Shown: positions 33,360 through 59,305, counted from the stretch's first letter. The stretch is DNA of 64,000 bases from Chrysogorgia sp. JL179-B06 (GCA_035772405.1 JAYKKM010000438.1:1270001-1334000); one strand, 5' to 3'. Notes: generated by a model from the letters alone, not told the origin. Translations and numbers: made by a program.

Positions 33360-34070
33360 AATTCTCAGAGGCGTGGGGGCTTAAGGTCGTCGTGACGAAC
33401 GTCTAGGGGGTTTCCGGGGGCTTGCTCCCCCGGAAAATTTTGAATTTTAGAGTCCCATCGAGTGAAGAAGAAAAAAGCACTGCCAACGTTGGTTTCCGAA
33501 ACGATAATTAACCTCTCTAAAATGGCATTTTCCTACATTTTAAGAGATTTCTGAAGGCTATAAAATACCAATTCATGATATTTCTTTGGTCTAAAAAGGG
33601 CTCTCGATCGCCAATAACGAACCTAAAAATGCGGAGCAAAGCGCGCAAATTGTATGGATCTGGTGCATTATTCCCCGAGAAATCTTGAATAGATAGAAAA
33701 GATAATTGCCGGCGGCTGTTTGCAGTTGCGAATTCTTTGGCCATAGTCACAAGATCAATGGCTTCTGTACGTGCTTACGTATGAACATCAAGAATAAGTT
33801 GTTGAGACGCTAATGAACCTCTCTGCTCCGCAGAAGCTTCCAATGAAGCCTCTGCGCAGGAGAGAGCGAATGAACAGTAAACGAATCTGAATCGCCCGCG
33901 GATCTGTACTATTTTAGCGGGAATTAAACGCATAGTACCACTCAACAAAAAATTTAAATTTACCTTCTTTAGTTAACGCACGCCTTGGAGTCCGAGAAAA
34001 GAAAGATTGTATATTTCTTTAACTCGCCATCATTAAATGTTTTCCGTGCAGGAAATGATGAGAATACAAA
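33360..34070. other. Repeat-like stretch with no gene
   Basis: 'GTCTAGGGGGTTTCC' and a CCGGGGGCTTGCTCCCCCGG hairpin at about 33401-33435 recur in part at 56150-56215, together with a block like 'ATGGCATTTTCCT'. The - strand frame 33517-33750 is not recognised. Confidence 0.4.
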
Positions 34071-34722
34071 TTCTCCCATGAATTATCAACTACCAATTAT
34101 AATTCGTCTCCTATTTATGCCATGGCACAGCAGTCAGCAGCCGAGCAGGCTGGAAAGCTGAAATTTGTTTTGCCGACAAATCCGACAACAAAGAGAAGAA
34201 TATGGATAAAAAACTCAACATTGAATATCAAAAATACTGACTAGTTTTAGGAAAAAGCTTAATCATTACTGTAATCAGCCGTCTCAGGGTTTGACTTGTT
34301 GTTTCAAAGCGAACAGACAGATATAATGGGCAGCAACTGTCGCTCTAGAAAGGTCTTCGCTGTCTTTTTCACAATTTCACTGGAAGATTTTGGATTTTAA
34401 GTCGAGAGCTGTTGGGTATTTTACTTCGTATAGATAAAGATTGTTCTTTTCCCAGTGAGTTCAAGATTCATCAGGCATCAGGCGTTCATCAGGCAAGAAA
34501 ATAGAAGGTATTTAAACAGTATATTATTCTCGCGAGTTTGCTGCTTTCAAAACATGCCTTAATTTTCAAACCTCGTTGTTTTGAACACAAAATGGATCAG
34601 ACGATCAGTTTTCTCTGTGATAGTTTTCTCCGACAATACAAAAACTAATATTGAGATTTTTTTAACTGATAACGATAAACGGAATGAGATAAAAAACGCC
34701 ACTTAAAATTGCTGTAAATTCC
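34070..34722. repeat. About 650-bp direct repeat, copy 1 (copy 2 at 57575-58222)
   Basis: Shared throughout, e.g. 'GATGAGAATACAAATTCTCC', 'TCGCTGTCTTTTTCACAATT', 'TTAAACAGTATATTATTCTC'. Small indels separate the copies. In both, the repeat ends at 'CCCGTGCAGGAT', where the hairpin element begins. Confidence 0.8.
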
Positions 34723-35534
34723 CGTGCAGGATTAAAGAAATACCTAATGGTTTTCCGTGTTTGGATACTCTGATCCAAACACGCGGGATATTGCGAGACT
34801 TGAGAAAAGCGTAAAAATACACGAGCCGCTAGGCGAGTGTTTTTAGTTTTTCGAAAGTCGAGCAACATCCCAAGTGTTTGGATCAGAGTATCCAAACACG
34901 GAAAACCATTAGGTATTTCTTTTATAAAATAACCACAGAGAAATATCACTAAAAGTTATTAATATAATTAGATCAACATTGCAATTCTCCCAAAAAAAAT
35001 CAACTTCCAATCAGCGGAGGTCTTTCATGTCCTTCTAAGCTAATCGGCCAATCATGGATGGTTTTCTATTATGATTTATGATGCTGACGACAGCAGACAG
35101 CCGAAAATAAGCTTGAGCTGTATAAAAAAACATCAGGGAAACATGCTTAGAAAGATGAAAAAGATATTTCCAGATGGCTTTTATCACGAAAATATGCCGT
35201 TACACTTTATGTTGGATTGCTGCAGATGTAAAGTGATGTTGTGAGTTTGCTTAGCCTTCATATTCTACAATACAGAATCTTTTTTGTGGTTTTCTCTCAC
35301 TGTCGAAGTGTTGTTCGGTGATTTTTTGTTGGCTACAAGAACAAAATGAATGGTTTCTTCGTGAATATCCTGCCCGACGAGAGGTAAAATAAACATTTTA
35401 CACCTTTCCATGTTCTCTTGGTGGACTATATCTATAAAAGTGTTGTCTTTTTGGCTTTTATTGAAACTTTCAATAAAGTAAACTTCGCCTTCACAAATTA
35501 TGCGGGAATACGTTGATCTGATCTAAAACTCCAC

Positions 35535-35605
35535 ACGAGTCAGAACACGAGTGAACACGAATGAACACGAATGGAACACGAGTGAACACGAATGGAACAC
35601 GTGTC
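35535..35605. repeat. Minisatellite of GAACACGAATG-like units
   Basis: About six units alternating GAACACGAAT(G) and GAACACGAGT. Confidence 0.75.
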
Positions 35606-35689
35606 TAATACGACTGAAAATACCTGGTAAAAATTAGTATCATTCCTTAAATGTTGGTACGTCATGTAATACGTCCAGCTATCTCGAAG

Positions 35690-35872
35690 GAGACTATTGG
35701 AGCTTATAGAAATTTCACACGAAACAGGGAACAAGTTCGCGCATGCGTATTACGTCTGGCAGCTGGATGGGAAAATCCTTGTCGCTGGACAAAAGGACCG
35801 CAGTCTCTGGTACGAGATTGGAAAGCGTGGAAAATCAGACATAAAAGCGCAAGACCTTGAATTTTGGTATGT
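35690..35872 (+). pseudogene. Exon-like open segment inside the 2.8-kb element
   Basis: It encodes HETGNKFAHAYYVWQLDGKI, then LVAGQKDRSLWYEIGKRGKS and DIKAQDLEFW, followed by GTATGT, a good donor site. An AG lies upstream near 35690. The sequence looks protein-like but I recognise no family. It may be a captured host exon or a relic of the element's own gene. Confidence 0.35.
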
Positions 35873-36013
35873 ATCTTGTTTTTATTCTGTTGTTTGGGCA
35901 AGTATTGTATTTAATTTAGTTGCGCTCAGTCCTTGGATAATGCACACAGCACACACATTGTTTATTCTATTTACATGTTTAACTGTAAATTCTGATATCA
36001 GCATATACTGACA

Positions 36014-36099
36014 TAGCCTGTGTCCCCAGTTCATTACGCGCCCGCACTGTGTAATACATACACAGCGCGGGCACGCGTAATGGATTGGGACACAGGCTA
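36014..36099. repeat. 86-bp palindrome (TAGCCTG ... CAGGCTA)
   Basis: TAGCCTGTGTCCCCAGTTCA and GCGCCCGCACTGTGTA pair with the second half; a few mismatches, short loop ATACATA. The ends resemble those of the palindrome at 61926-61981. Confidence 0.8.
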
Positions 36100-36269
36100 A
36101 TACTAACAGCCCTAAGGCCATGGCCCATGGGAATGAAAGTCATAGAATACAGTGCAAGCGAAGAATTTTGAAAGTAATTCGGGTTTTTTTTCGTTATTCG
36201 CTATTCATTATTTAGAACAAGTGCAATTTTCTAAAAAAAACATCTCTAAAAAAAACATCTAAAAGTAGA

Positions 36270-36965
36270 CATAAATTTAGAAAACCTATCAGATCAAATC
36301 CAGGTCTCAACCCATCGTCTGACAATGATCACGAACGCCATTTTAGAGCACATATGTAAACTCCATCCCGAGCCTACGTTTAATATATCTGTTATGTCAA
36401 CATCATCCAAAGTGATGCAAACTATTTTTTCGCTGCAATTTTGTTTTAATACCTTATTCGGCCAGTTGGCGCCCAAATACTTGAATCTTTCAGCGAATGA
36501 TGAAATTTGTACAAATAAATAGGGCCTTTTTAAGGATTTGCTATCGTGGGGGGGGGGGGGGGGCATTCATGGGAACTTCATTGTCTTTGCTAAGTCGTCC
36601 TATTGGAGGTGCTGGAGGCATGTCCTCAAGGAAATTTTAAAGTCCCTAGAAGGTCGTTTTTATTGATCTGGTATTACAATTTGAGAGCACTTATTCAGCT
36701 TGAGAGCACTTATGAGGACCCCCCCCCCTATATTTCATTATTCGCTGAAAGATTCAAGAATTTTGGCACCAACTGGCCGAATAAGGTATTAAAACAAAAT
36801 TACAGCGAAAAAATAGTTTGTATCACTTTGGATGATGTTGACATAACAGATATATTAAACGTAGGCTCGGGATGGAGTTTACATGTGCATGGCGTTCGTG
36901 ATCATTGTCAGACGACGGGTTGAGACCTGGATTTGATCTGATAGGTTTTCTAAATTTATGTCTTC
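36270..36965. mobile_element. Nested inverted-repeat element with about 235-bp arms
   Basis: 36280-36525 and 36725-36960 are inverted copies ('ATCAGATCAAATCCAGGTCT' at the outside, 'CCTTATTCGGCCAGTTGG' inside). The centre has runs of G (36549-36564) and C (36720-36729). The mirrored short ORFs (SDISFIRNV..-type) are by-products. Confidence 0.78.
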
Positions 36966-37509
36966 TAAATTTATGTCTGATATGTTTTCTAAAAATATGA
37001 AGGCTAGGCAAACTCACATCATCACTTTACATCTGCAGCAATCCAACATAAAGTTAAACGGCATATTTTCGCGATTAAATCCATCTGGAAATGTGTTTTT
37101 CAGCATGTTTCCCTGATGTTTTTACCACTTCAAACTTATTTTGGCTGTTGCTATCGTCAGCATCATAAATCATAATAGAAAACCATCCATGATTGGTCGA
37201 TTAGCTTAGAAGAACATGAAAGACCTCCCCTGATTGGTAGTTGACAGTTTTTGGGAGAATTGCAATGTTGATCTAATTATAATATTAATAACTTTTAGTG
37301 ATATTTCTCTGTGGTTATTTTATAAAAGAAATACCTAATGGTTTTCTATGTTTGGATACTCTGATCCAAAGTCCAAACACTTGGGATGTTGCTCAACTTT
37401 CGAAAAGCTAAAAACACTCTCCTAGCGGCTCGTGTTTTTTTACGCTTTTCTCAAGTCTCGCAACATCCCGCGTGTTTGGATCAGATATTTCTTTAATCCT
37501 GCACGAGTA

Positions 37510-38460
37510 TTGACCAAGCAAATGGCTTGTGTACATGTTATTACTAATTATTAGGGGGCTGAGCCCCCCATTTCAGAATTTCAGGGGCTGCAGCCCCCCA
37601 GCGCCCCTGCTTCCTACGCCGGTGATTCTCTAGAGTGAGTAACAGAGTTGGCAGTTCAAACGATTACATCATAATACATCAACTATAATTTACAATTTGA
37701 AACAAATTAAACTCGAAGAAATATCTCTACTATTTAATACCATAACCGTGGCGCAACTAGGTGGGGGTAGTTTGGGGGGTCGCAACCCCTGCCCTTTTTA
37801 ACCCCTGCATGCCCTTTTTGTGAGACCTCTAATACTAGCTAATACTTACTTTAGATAAACATTAGATAAACAGATAATTAATCGTCTGTTGTAGTACGCA
37901 ATACAATTCTCCGCAAATCTGGCGAGACTTATAGGCTTCTAGTTCGGCTTCAAGCTCCACCGGGCGCGGCGACGCTCTGGGTACGAGTCTTCTTACGCCC
38001 GTGCTCCGGTTTTCCGCATTTTCTGCGGATAGCTGAAGAAGTCAGAACAACATTTTGTTCTGACAACTACTAGTCTTAAGGCCCGAGTATGTTCTTAATG
38101 CATATAGTCTACATACGCAAACGCACTCTGCCTTGTAAAAGATGCTACACGCGTGTCACAACTCATAGAACATGCTTTATATATTTTGTAAATCATTCAT
38201 GTTAATTTTTAGGTAAATAAAAGTTGTTGTTGTAATGTTGTTGGGCTTGTTGTTGTTGTGGTTGTTGTTGTTGTGGTTGTTGAGTGTTCTTGAAGAAGCA
38301 TAATGATTATATCTAGTATCCCAAATTGTTTAAAATAGTTAATACTGCATTATAAGGGCGGCGGTTATAGCCCCCAATTTTTGAAATGGGTGGGCTAAGC
38401 CCCTCAATATTTTTAGGATTTTAGAGCTATTCCCTTTTTAATGCCAATGGATATTCAGCG
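37510..38460. other. Repeat-like spacer with GTT microsatellite
   Basis: A (GTT)n tract lies at 38224-38284. Three short stretches rich in CCCC/GGGG look like parts of MITEs. No gene. Confidence 0.45.
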
Positions 38461-38628
38461 AAAGATAAACTAAATTATCCAAAGGTCTGGTTCGTTTTCC
38501 CCTTGAATTCTGGTGCCATTTCGGTTCTTACAAACTTTCTTACCTCCCAAACGTGCACATTTTGGGCACAATCAATGAACCTGACAATTCTGTAAGGAAC
38601 AGTCTCAGAATGGCTACCCGGTTTTGAT

Positions 38629-39340
38629 TTGTGGAAATATATTGACGACACGACAATATCAGAAGTTGTGCAGAAAAGCTGTTCGAGTACCATTCAAAGA
38701 GCTGCCACGAAAGTTGAAAAATGGTCTGCCGACAACAAATTCCAACTGAATATTTCCAAGTGTAAAGAATTGACATTTCAGTTTACCAAACACCAACAAG
38801 GTTTTCCTGCCACTACCATCAACAACAACCTGTTAGATCTTGTCAACCACGTCAAGATTCTCGGTCTTACCATCAGCATTGACCTAAAATGGAACGAACA
38901 CGTCTCTAACATTATTAAAAAGGCAAATAAACGCATTTATTTTATAATCCAGCTTAAACGTGCCAAAGTTCCTTCCACTGAAATTATTAAATTTTATTCC
39001 ACCTGTGTTAGACCCGTCTTGGAATACAGTAGCGAAGTGTTTCACTTTTCATTACCTAAGTACCTCAGCAACGCCATCGAGAGGGTGCAAAAGAGAGTTA
39101 CATTACAAAGAAGGATTGACCTGTGCAGGTCTCTACTCTCTAAGTGAACGAAGAGAAAAAGCATGTTTTGTGCTTTTCGGTGACATTGCAAGTAACCCTG
39201 AGCACAAATTATCAAATCTCCTACCTCCGCAAGCCAAAATCAAGTACAATCTGAGGAAGTCAAGAATTTTTAAACAATTTAAGGTTAAAACAAATAGATT
39301 CAAACACTCATTGTTCCCAGCCTGTCTTCAAGCAAAATAA
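38629..39340 (+). pseudogene. CR1-like LINE ORF2, RT to C-terminus
   Basis: The frame starts at WKYIDDTTISEVVQ, the YxDD catalytic box of RT, and runs through VEKWSADNKFQLNISKCKEL, KILGLTISIDLKWNEHVSNI and FYSTCVRPVLEYSSEVF. At about 39125 the frame shifts and ends KTNRFKHSLFPACLQAK. The 5' part is missing. The 3' tail at 39341-39540 ends in ATCTATCTATCT, a normal tail for this group. Confidence 0.75.
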
Positions 39341-39540
39341 TTTCAACACTAACTTTTGATACATAGAACTTTTTTAATTAACGATTTTTATGAAATGAAG
39401 TCCTTGATAGATAACAAATTGTATATACTCCTTTTTAAAATTTTAGATTACGTAATTATCCCTGTAAATTCAAACATGTAATTCAGCTTTTTAGCTGCAA
39501 AGTGTTTTTAGTAATAAACATATCTATCTATCTATCTTAA
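39341..39540 (+). repeat. LINE 3' UTR and (ATCT)n tail
   Basis: AT-rich, with a TTCAGCTTTTTAGCTGCAAA hairpin and ATAAACATATCTATCTATC at the end. Confidence 0.7.
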
Positions 39541-39877
39541 TACCATTTAAGAGACCTAGTTTTCAAATTTTTTCCGGGGGAGCAGCCTCCGCAAAACACA
39601 ACATCTTCCGCCGCCAATGACTGAGCGACTTTGCCCTTTTTTTAGTACAACCCCCCCTCAAAATGTTCTAGTTGTGTCCCTGCATAAAGAAATTCAAATA
39701 CAAAACAATAGCTACGTAAAGATGGATAATTTTACTAACCTACCTCAAACTTTTCTTCTAAGACTAAAAATCATAATTTTCAAATGAATTCGCTGGCCTT
39801 CCTACGGGATTTTCCGAACTGTGTCCGAACAAAATAGCGAAGATGACATACAACCCAGCGTGCATTTCGGGTGTAAT
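39541..39877. other. Upstream region of RPS23
   Basis: No TATA box is obvious near the expected start. Nothing else recognised. Confidence 0.4.
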
Positions 39878-39897
39878 CCTCTTCTTTCCTGTCCTCC
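39878..39897 (+). promoter_or_regulatory. 5' TOP-like pyrimidine tract of RPS23
   Basis: CCTCTTCTTTCCTGTCCTCC lies directly before the start codon. Ribosomal protein mRNAs start with C plus a pyrimidine run that couples their translation to TOR signalling. The start site is inferred. Confidence 0.55.
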
Positions 39898-39900
39898 ATT

Positions 39901-53648
<13,748 letters not shown>

Positions 53649-53672
53649 TTATCATGAATTTAAAGGTTGTGC

Positions 53673-53678
53673 ATTAAA
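53673..53678 (+). terminator. RPS23: RPS23 polyadenylation signal
   Basis: ATTAAA 25 bases after the stop, consistent with the very short 3' UTRs of ribosomal protein mRNAs. Confidence 0.6.
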
Positions 53679-53699
53679 ATACGTGTGAAGACGAGAAAG

Positions 53700-54110
53700 C
53701 TCTCTTGCCTTGGTGTGTTTTTGTTTCGGCGCCACCTATCATGGCGGCTTGTAAATCAGAATTAGCTTTAAGGTGCTTATCTCGTGTTTGGGTTTTTTAT
53801 ATATTTATAATCTGGTACCTTTTGAAAGTTCCATTTTCATGCTAAAGTTGATTAACTATTAACAGGAAGTGACGTCACCCAAGGGATACGCAAAGACGTT
53901 GCACTTCGAAGTGAGACTCCCATTTGGAAAAAATTTCACTTGAATATAAATGATAAGAATCCCAATTTTCCTTAGGCCAGTTACTTGTAATTGTTAGCTC
54001 AGTTTGACCCAATACAGTATTTCAGAATTCCAAATTAATCATCATCAAAGTCATGTAGGTGATATTTCATAAACGAGTATTTTATCAGCAAAAATCGTAT
54101 TGTGTACATT
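53700..54110. other. Downstream of RPS23, no recognised feature
   Basis: Includes 'GCGCCACCTATCATGGCGGC' at about 53730. No gene. Confidence 0.4.
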
Positions 54111-54560
54111 TACAGGCTTTAAATTCCTATGAAATGAAAATTAAGTTTGTCTTATTTAAATGAATTCCGAAATTGATTAGGAATGGTAATTTCGAGCGCT
54201 TTCATATCTCGCGTCTTGAGACTTGTGATATGCGAATGAAATAACCTATGACGTCAGAGCTTTATACCTTTTCAGAAAATCAAGAAATAAGAAATAGTAC
54301 ATTAATTTTGGCATCGCTATATCGATGTCATGATATTAGTTTCTCGAATTATAATGTGCAAAGTTTAAAGTGATTACGTTAAATGTCTCGAAGATATACT
54401 TGTAAAATCGTATAAACCTCTGACGTCAGGTTTCATTTGCGTATCACATCAATCTGAATATCTCGAGAACGACGCGAGAAATATGAATTACCATTCCTAA
54501 TCATTTTTGGAGTTCATTTAAATAAGACAAACTTAATTTTCATTTCATAGGCGCTTGAAG
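54110..54560. mobile_element. Fold-back MITE
   Basis: 54125-54260 and 54418-54555 are inverted copies: 'CCTATGAAATGAAAATTAAG' outside, 'GATTAGGAATGGTAAT' and 'CTGACGTCA' near the centre. The ends resemble the GACGTCA-cored MITE at 14215-14683 in style only. Confidence 0.78.
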
Positions 54561-54784
54561 CACTGGTAAAACTGGAATTTATGGGGTAGCTTCTCGATCG
54601 TTATCGTAGAAGAATAGCTCTCTAAAGTTTAGCAACTTGAATATAGGGAAATGGATGTTTAGAAGCAAACCACAATTACCTTTATTTGTTTTAAGCATAC
54701 TCCTAACGCTTTGCGCATTTATTTTTATTTGTCTTGACGGCGCCCCACGAGTAGGTTAGGATACAGTGAGGTTCTTCACCTTTA

Positions 54785-54975
54785 AGACTTTTCAGTGTCA
54801 GGGTGGTTTTATTCCAATGAGTTTTTTCTATCAAAATGTGGACTGTAATTTATTGAGGATAGAGTCACATGCTAGAATTTAATTAATTTTTAGGGTGTGC
54901 TAAATTTCCTCAAAAAATAATGGTTATAAATTCGCTGGACTTATATTGTTTTATTTCCAGTCACCGTACTAACCA
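54785..54975. repeat. About 180-bp direct repeat, copy 2
   Basis: See 48050-48235; the copies differ at a few positions (e.g. TTACTCCAGTGAG against TTATTCCAATGAG). Confidence 0.85.
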
Positions 54976-55261
54976 ACATCTCTTACGAATTTATATAATT
55001 GTTTTGGAATATAGTCGGTTTAAAAATATAATGTCGGTGTCCCTTACTATTCTTTTTGTGCAACATCTCGAGATGCAGTTTCGCTCTTTGTATAATTATA
55101 TCTGTATATTAGTCGAGTTTCAGTGCTAGAAAATTAACATTGCGAAATATCTGGTGACGTTGCATTATTGATCTAAGATAGGAAGTAGTTTTGCTGCTGC
55201 CGTCTTGGTTTGAAGATTTAGAAGAAACTTATTTATCTTTGTCCTTGTTTAATTCGTTCGA

Positions 55262-55318
55262 ACACTTATCCCGGCGCGAAGGGCGAGGGTGCTAATATCG
55301 ACCGGCGTTTAGTCCATA
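55262..55318. repeat. Conserved GC-rich hairpin repeat, copy 3
   Basis: CGGCGCGAAGGGCGAGGGTG, then CTAATATCGACCGGCGTTTA; reverse complement of the copy at 32.7 kb. Confidence 0.75.
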
Positions 55319-55349
55319 ATCACGCGGATGCTTGGTTGGGTGGGCTAAA

Positions 55350-55610
55350 TAGAATTCAAAAATTAAACGAGACTTGTAAGTCGATGTTTGATTGGGATTC
55401 TACTCACATGAGCAGCGCGCGCATGCGTAACTGAGCAGTCTTCAACGTGAGTGATCACAGGAAATATTGCCGGAACGAAGGTCACGGGAGGGAGGGTATT
55501 TAACAAGTATATTTGGGCATGTGACTCCTTCGTTCCACGCTGATGACTAGTAGAATCTCAATAAAACATCCACTTGCAAGTAAGTCGTTTAATTTTTGAA
55601 TTCTTTACGT
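55350..55610. repeat. Fold-back repeat
   Basis: 'GAATTCAAAAATTAAACGA' with CTTGTAAGT at 55352-55383 faces 'ACTTGCAAGTAAGTCGTTTA' with TTTTTGAATTC at 55572-55603. 'GATTCTACT' and 'AGTAGAATC' pair further in. Confidence 0.7.
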
Positions 55611-55619
55611 CATCAGCTA

Positions 55620-57000
55620 CGTCACCACGGAGTCACATGAGACTTCAAAGTCCTGTGATCACGAGCATGACTCAAATTTAAGAAAAATCGAACGATTTTA
55701 TTAGAAAAATCACGTAATATACAGGGTGTATAAAAAAAACGAGACCTTGAGAAATTAACCTATTGTTGTTAAGCACAAGATTTTATGCTCCTGGGAATTT
55801 AAAATCGCTTCTAATCGTATGAAGGAGCATAACTAACTGCATAACAAATTGTCAAAGTACTAATTAGTCATCAGTTCGAATAAAAACGGTTCAACTGACC
55901 AAAGAGCAACGCGTTTTTACTGTTTTACATTATACCGAGACTCAAAGTACATCTTGTAAAACTAGTACGTATAAGGCCTTCTACTTTAACCGCATTACAA
56001 AGTTGTGAAACAGTGTTTGTAAAGTAGCTCCACCTAGTAGTTTCTCCAGTGTAACTATATTTAGGTTTCCTTTCCCGCCATTACTCCGCACTTTTGCTCT
56101 CTGTGGCACGGCGGAAGCAAATCCGGTGAACAAGCGTCAAAGGCGCGAGCATCTAGGGGGGTCCGGGAAATTTTGAAATCTCGAGTCTCTGAAATGCCAT
56201 TTCCTGCATTTAGGGGGAAGATTTTACACAATACTGAAGGTTTGGATTTTAAGTACATTTTTTATTGTTTATTAAAATTTATAATATTAATATATTGAAT
56301 CAGTGAAGTCATACCTGGGAACAACAAATGTATAAAATAACATGATAATTATGATCTTTGTTTCGCGTAAAATTTGAGCCGCGCTTGCTGCAAAATTAGC
56401 TAGAAACGTTCGCTCAGAATGCCGGACACGTATCGTTTTTTGTATCTACTGCGCATGCGCTAGTAGATACTTTGCTGTCGTGCGAGTGGTGTAATGTATA
56501 AATGTAAGTTAAGTTAACAAAAGAATGCCTTCGGAGCCAATCAAAACACAGAAAAATGGAACGAAGATAACGACTGCTACCCGATTATGTTAACGGCAAC
56601 TTACGAGTGAAAGCCGATCGTTATCTCGCAAAATCATAATCGCAATAAATACAAAATGGCGGTCTATTCATTCCATGTCAGTATTTATTAAATCTTCAGT
56701 ATATTAATTTGACCCGAATACAGGGTTTCTTTCAGAAAATATAACGAGAGGGGGCGGCCCTTCGCCCCTGCTTAAAAGAAACCCTGCACGAATACCAAGA
56801 ACATTACACCCCTAGCGAAAATTGGTCAGTTAGGGAACCAGATCTCCGCAATGTCATGACCACGGTTGTACAAATGTTTGTGTGGTGTGACTTTGGGCCG
56901 AGGGCACAAAGTGTCAGAAGGAAAATCAGGTGTTAGCATTTGCAGGCTTTCAGAATTAACAGTCGTCGGCATACATCATTAAAGGAATACCAAATGATTT
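55620..57000. other. No gene recognised
   Basis: 56155-56220 resembles 33400-33540 (TCTAGGGGG, AAATTTTGAA, ATGCCATTTCCTGCATT). Otherwise nothing. Confidence 0.4.
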
Positions 57001-57545
57001 TCCGTGCAGGATTAAAGAAATACCTAATGGTTTCCGTGTTTGGATACTGTGATCCAAACACGCGGGAAGTTGCGAGACTGGAGAAAAGCGTAAAAAAACA
57101 CGAGCCGCTAGGTGATTAGAAAATCGAGCAACTTCCCAAGTGTTTAGATAACAGTATCCAAACACGGAAAAACCATTAGGTATTTCTTTTATAAAATAAT
57201 ACAAGAGAACGAGCAGAAAAACTTAAGGAAAGTTTTGGCGGGAAATTTCCGTGTTTGGTATGTTTTCACAGCGATCCGGCCCCCGAACGTTGCGCGTCCT
57301 CGGGCATTATCTCCCGGACCTGATCCAAACACGGGTATTGACCAATCAGAGCTTGCGTAGTATACATGTTATTTTATAAACTGTGATCCAAACGCGGGAT
57401 GTTGCGAGACTTTCGAAAAGCGTAAAAAAACACGATCCGATAGGCGAGTGTTTTTTAGCTTTTCGGAAGTCGAGCAACATCCCAAGTGTTTGGATCACAG
57501 TTCCTGCACGAAAAACCATTTGGTATTTATTTTATAAAATAACGA
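57000..57545. repeat. Cluster of hairpin elements related to the ends of the 34.7-kb element
   Basis: 57008-57188 and 57370-57540 each fold back: AAATACCTAATGG or its changed form at the ends, 'GATCCAAACACGCGGGA', a loop with 'CACGAGCCGCTAGG', then the complement ending in AGGTATTT. A third partial copy lies at about 57195-57345. Confidence 0.75.
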
Positions 57546-57574
57546 CAGAGAAATAACGAATTTTATCCAAAAAT

Positions 57575-58222
57575 AATATGATGAGAATACAAATTCTCCC
57601 AAGAATTATCAACTACCAATCATAATTCGTCTCCAACAGCAGACGAGCAGGCCGGAAAGCTGAAATTTGTTTTGCCGACAAGAATTAAAGAGAACAATAT
57701 GGATAAAAAAACTCGCCTTTGGATATCAAAAATCGACTAGTTTTAGGCAAAAGCTTAATCGTTACTGGAATCAGCCGTCTCAAGGGTTTGGCTTGTTGTT
57801 TCAAAGCGAGCAGACAGATATTATGGGCACAACTGTCGCTCTGGAAAGGTCTTCGCTGTCTTTTTCACAATTTCACTGGAAGATTTTGGATTTTAAGTCG
57901 AGAGCTGTTGGGTATTTTACTTCGTATAGATAAAGATTGTTCTTTTCCCAGTGAGTTCATCAGGCAAGAAAATAGAAGGTATTTAAACAGTATATTATTC
58001 TCGCGAGTTTGTTGCTTTCAAAACATGCCCTTTTCAAACCTCGTTGTTTTGTTTAACTTCGCTATTGAACACAAAATGGATCAGACGATCATTTTTCTCG
58101 GTGATAGTTTTCTCACAATACAAAAACTATATTCTGTTTTTTTTTTGAGAGTTGTTTTAGCTTATAACGATAAACGGAATGAGATGGAAAACGCCACTTA
58201 AAATTGCTGTAAATTCCCGTGC
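57575..58222. repeat. About 650-bp direct repeat, copy 2
   Basis: Same sequence as 34070-34722, with small indels (TTTTTTTT run at 58137, extra 'GTTTAACTTCGCTATT' near 58050). The frames here (57667-58201) are not conserved between copies, so no protein is called. Confidence 0.8.
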
Positions 58223-58330
58223 AGGATACTCTCATCCTGCACGGGTATTGACCAATTAAATTGCTTGTTGTGTACATGTGTACAAGCAATTTGATTGGTC
58301 AATACCCGTAGGATGAGAGTTTATAAAATA
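58222..58330. repeat. Palindrome
   Basis: 'ATACTCTCATCCTGCACGGG' with 'TATTGACCAAT' pairs with 'ATTGGTCAATACCCGTAGGA' with 'TGAGAGT'. The centre is TGTACATGTGTACA. Confidence 0.8.
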
Positions 58331-58582
58331 ACAAGTGTGCTACGCGTGTTCTGATTGGCTAATACCCGTGTTTGGATCAGGTTATCCAAACACGGGAATT
58401 TTGAGGTCGTGTCCATCAGTTGGTCGTGTCACACAAAAAGCAAAACACGCCGGCCCATCATCGTTTTTAGACATTAAGATTCTACATAATATGCACAGTA
58501 ACTATAAATAAAATATAGCAATTCTTCCCTGTTAATTTTCACAAGATTTTGCAAAAATAGGCCGAAAATATATAGGAAATTA

Positions 58583-58655
58583 TCCCCTCGCCCGGCGCGA
58601 AGCGCCGACCTGAGGGCGGGGTGCTAATATCACCGGCGTTTAGTCCCTTATCACG
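58583..58655. repeat. Conserved GC-rich hairpin repeat, copy 4
   Basis: CCCCTCGCCCGGCGCGAAGC, GCTAATATCACCGGCGTTTA, then GTCCC. Same strand as copy 3. Confidence 0.75.
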
Positions 58656-58659
58656 GGAA

Positions 58660-59300
58660 ATGCAAGCGAATCTGAAATTGCATCCAGTTTAATTACTCGG
58701 GCCTCCCCCTGTGGGGGGAGAGCACGAGTCTTAAAAAGGGCTCTGTTTGTTTGGCAATGTCGCGAAATGGCAATTCTTGCATCATCCCACTTGGGACTTG
58801 ATACGAGATGGTACGAGATCGATCTGAACCACTGCATATATTTATCATTTATGCGGCCATTGTCATATTTTTAATATTCATCTGGTTCCTTTCCTCGAGT
58901 GTTCTTCACTGAAAATATTTGATGTGGCTGGCAGTATCTTGATCTCACGATGCTTACAATCGCACACGCCGATCGCCGAAGACCTACGGCTACACTAAAA
59001 GATAACGAGCGATTTAGACACGGTTGGTACCTTGGTGGTCTCTGTCTGCGATCTACACTGAAACGCTGATGTGTACTCGATTAAACCTATGTTTAACAAT
59101 TTAATATGAAACTCAACGTATGAATGCTTTTTGAAAATATGTTAACTGTTCTGAGGTAACTGTAATATTTTTATAAACTTTGTTGCCTGTATTGTTTATT
59201 GTTATCATGTTTATATATGTTATACAAAATACAGTCGATGCTATAGTTTTATATTGTTTCACATATACCAAGTACTATTATTAAAGTATGCAATGTTGCT
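58660..59300. other. No gene recognised
   Basis: A - strand frame at 58640-58837 (SRHCQTNRALFKTRALPPQG) looks protein-like but is short and overlaps a repeat. Not called. Confidence 0.35.
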
Positions 59301-59305
59301 ATCGA

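Larger units (their letters stand above)
34722..37507. mobile_element. 2.8-kb element with about 510-545-bp inverted arms
   Basis: Arms 34722-35265 and 36995-37507 are inverted copies. The outermost part is itself a hairpin (AGAAATACCTAATGG ... CCATTAGGTATTTCT). Inner shared blocks include 'ATTGCAATTCTCCCAAAAA'-like, 'ATGATTTATGATGCTGACGA' and 'CATCACTTTACATCTGCAGC'. The interior holds an exon-like piece, a minisatellite, a small palindrome and a nested inverted repeat. Related hairpins occur at 57.0-57.5 kb. Confidence 0.75.

Noticed and set aside
57667..58201. Two overlapping + strand ORFs as a gene
   Set aside because: They lie in the 650-bp repeat and the frames are broken in the copy at 34.1-34.7 kb.
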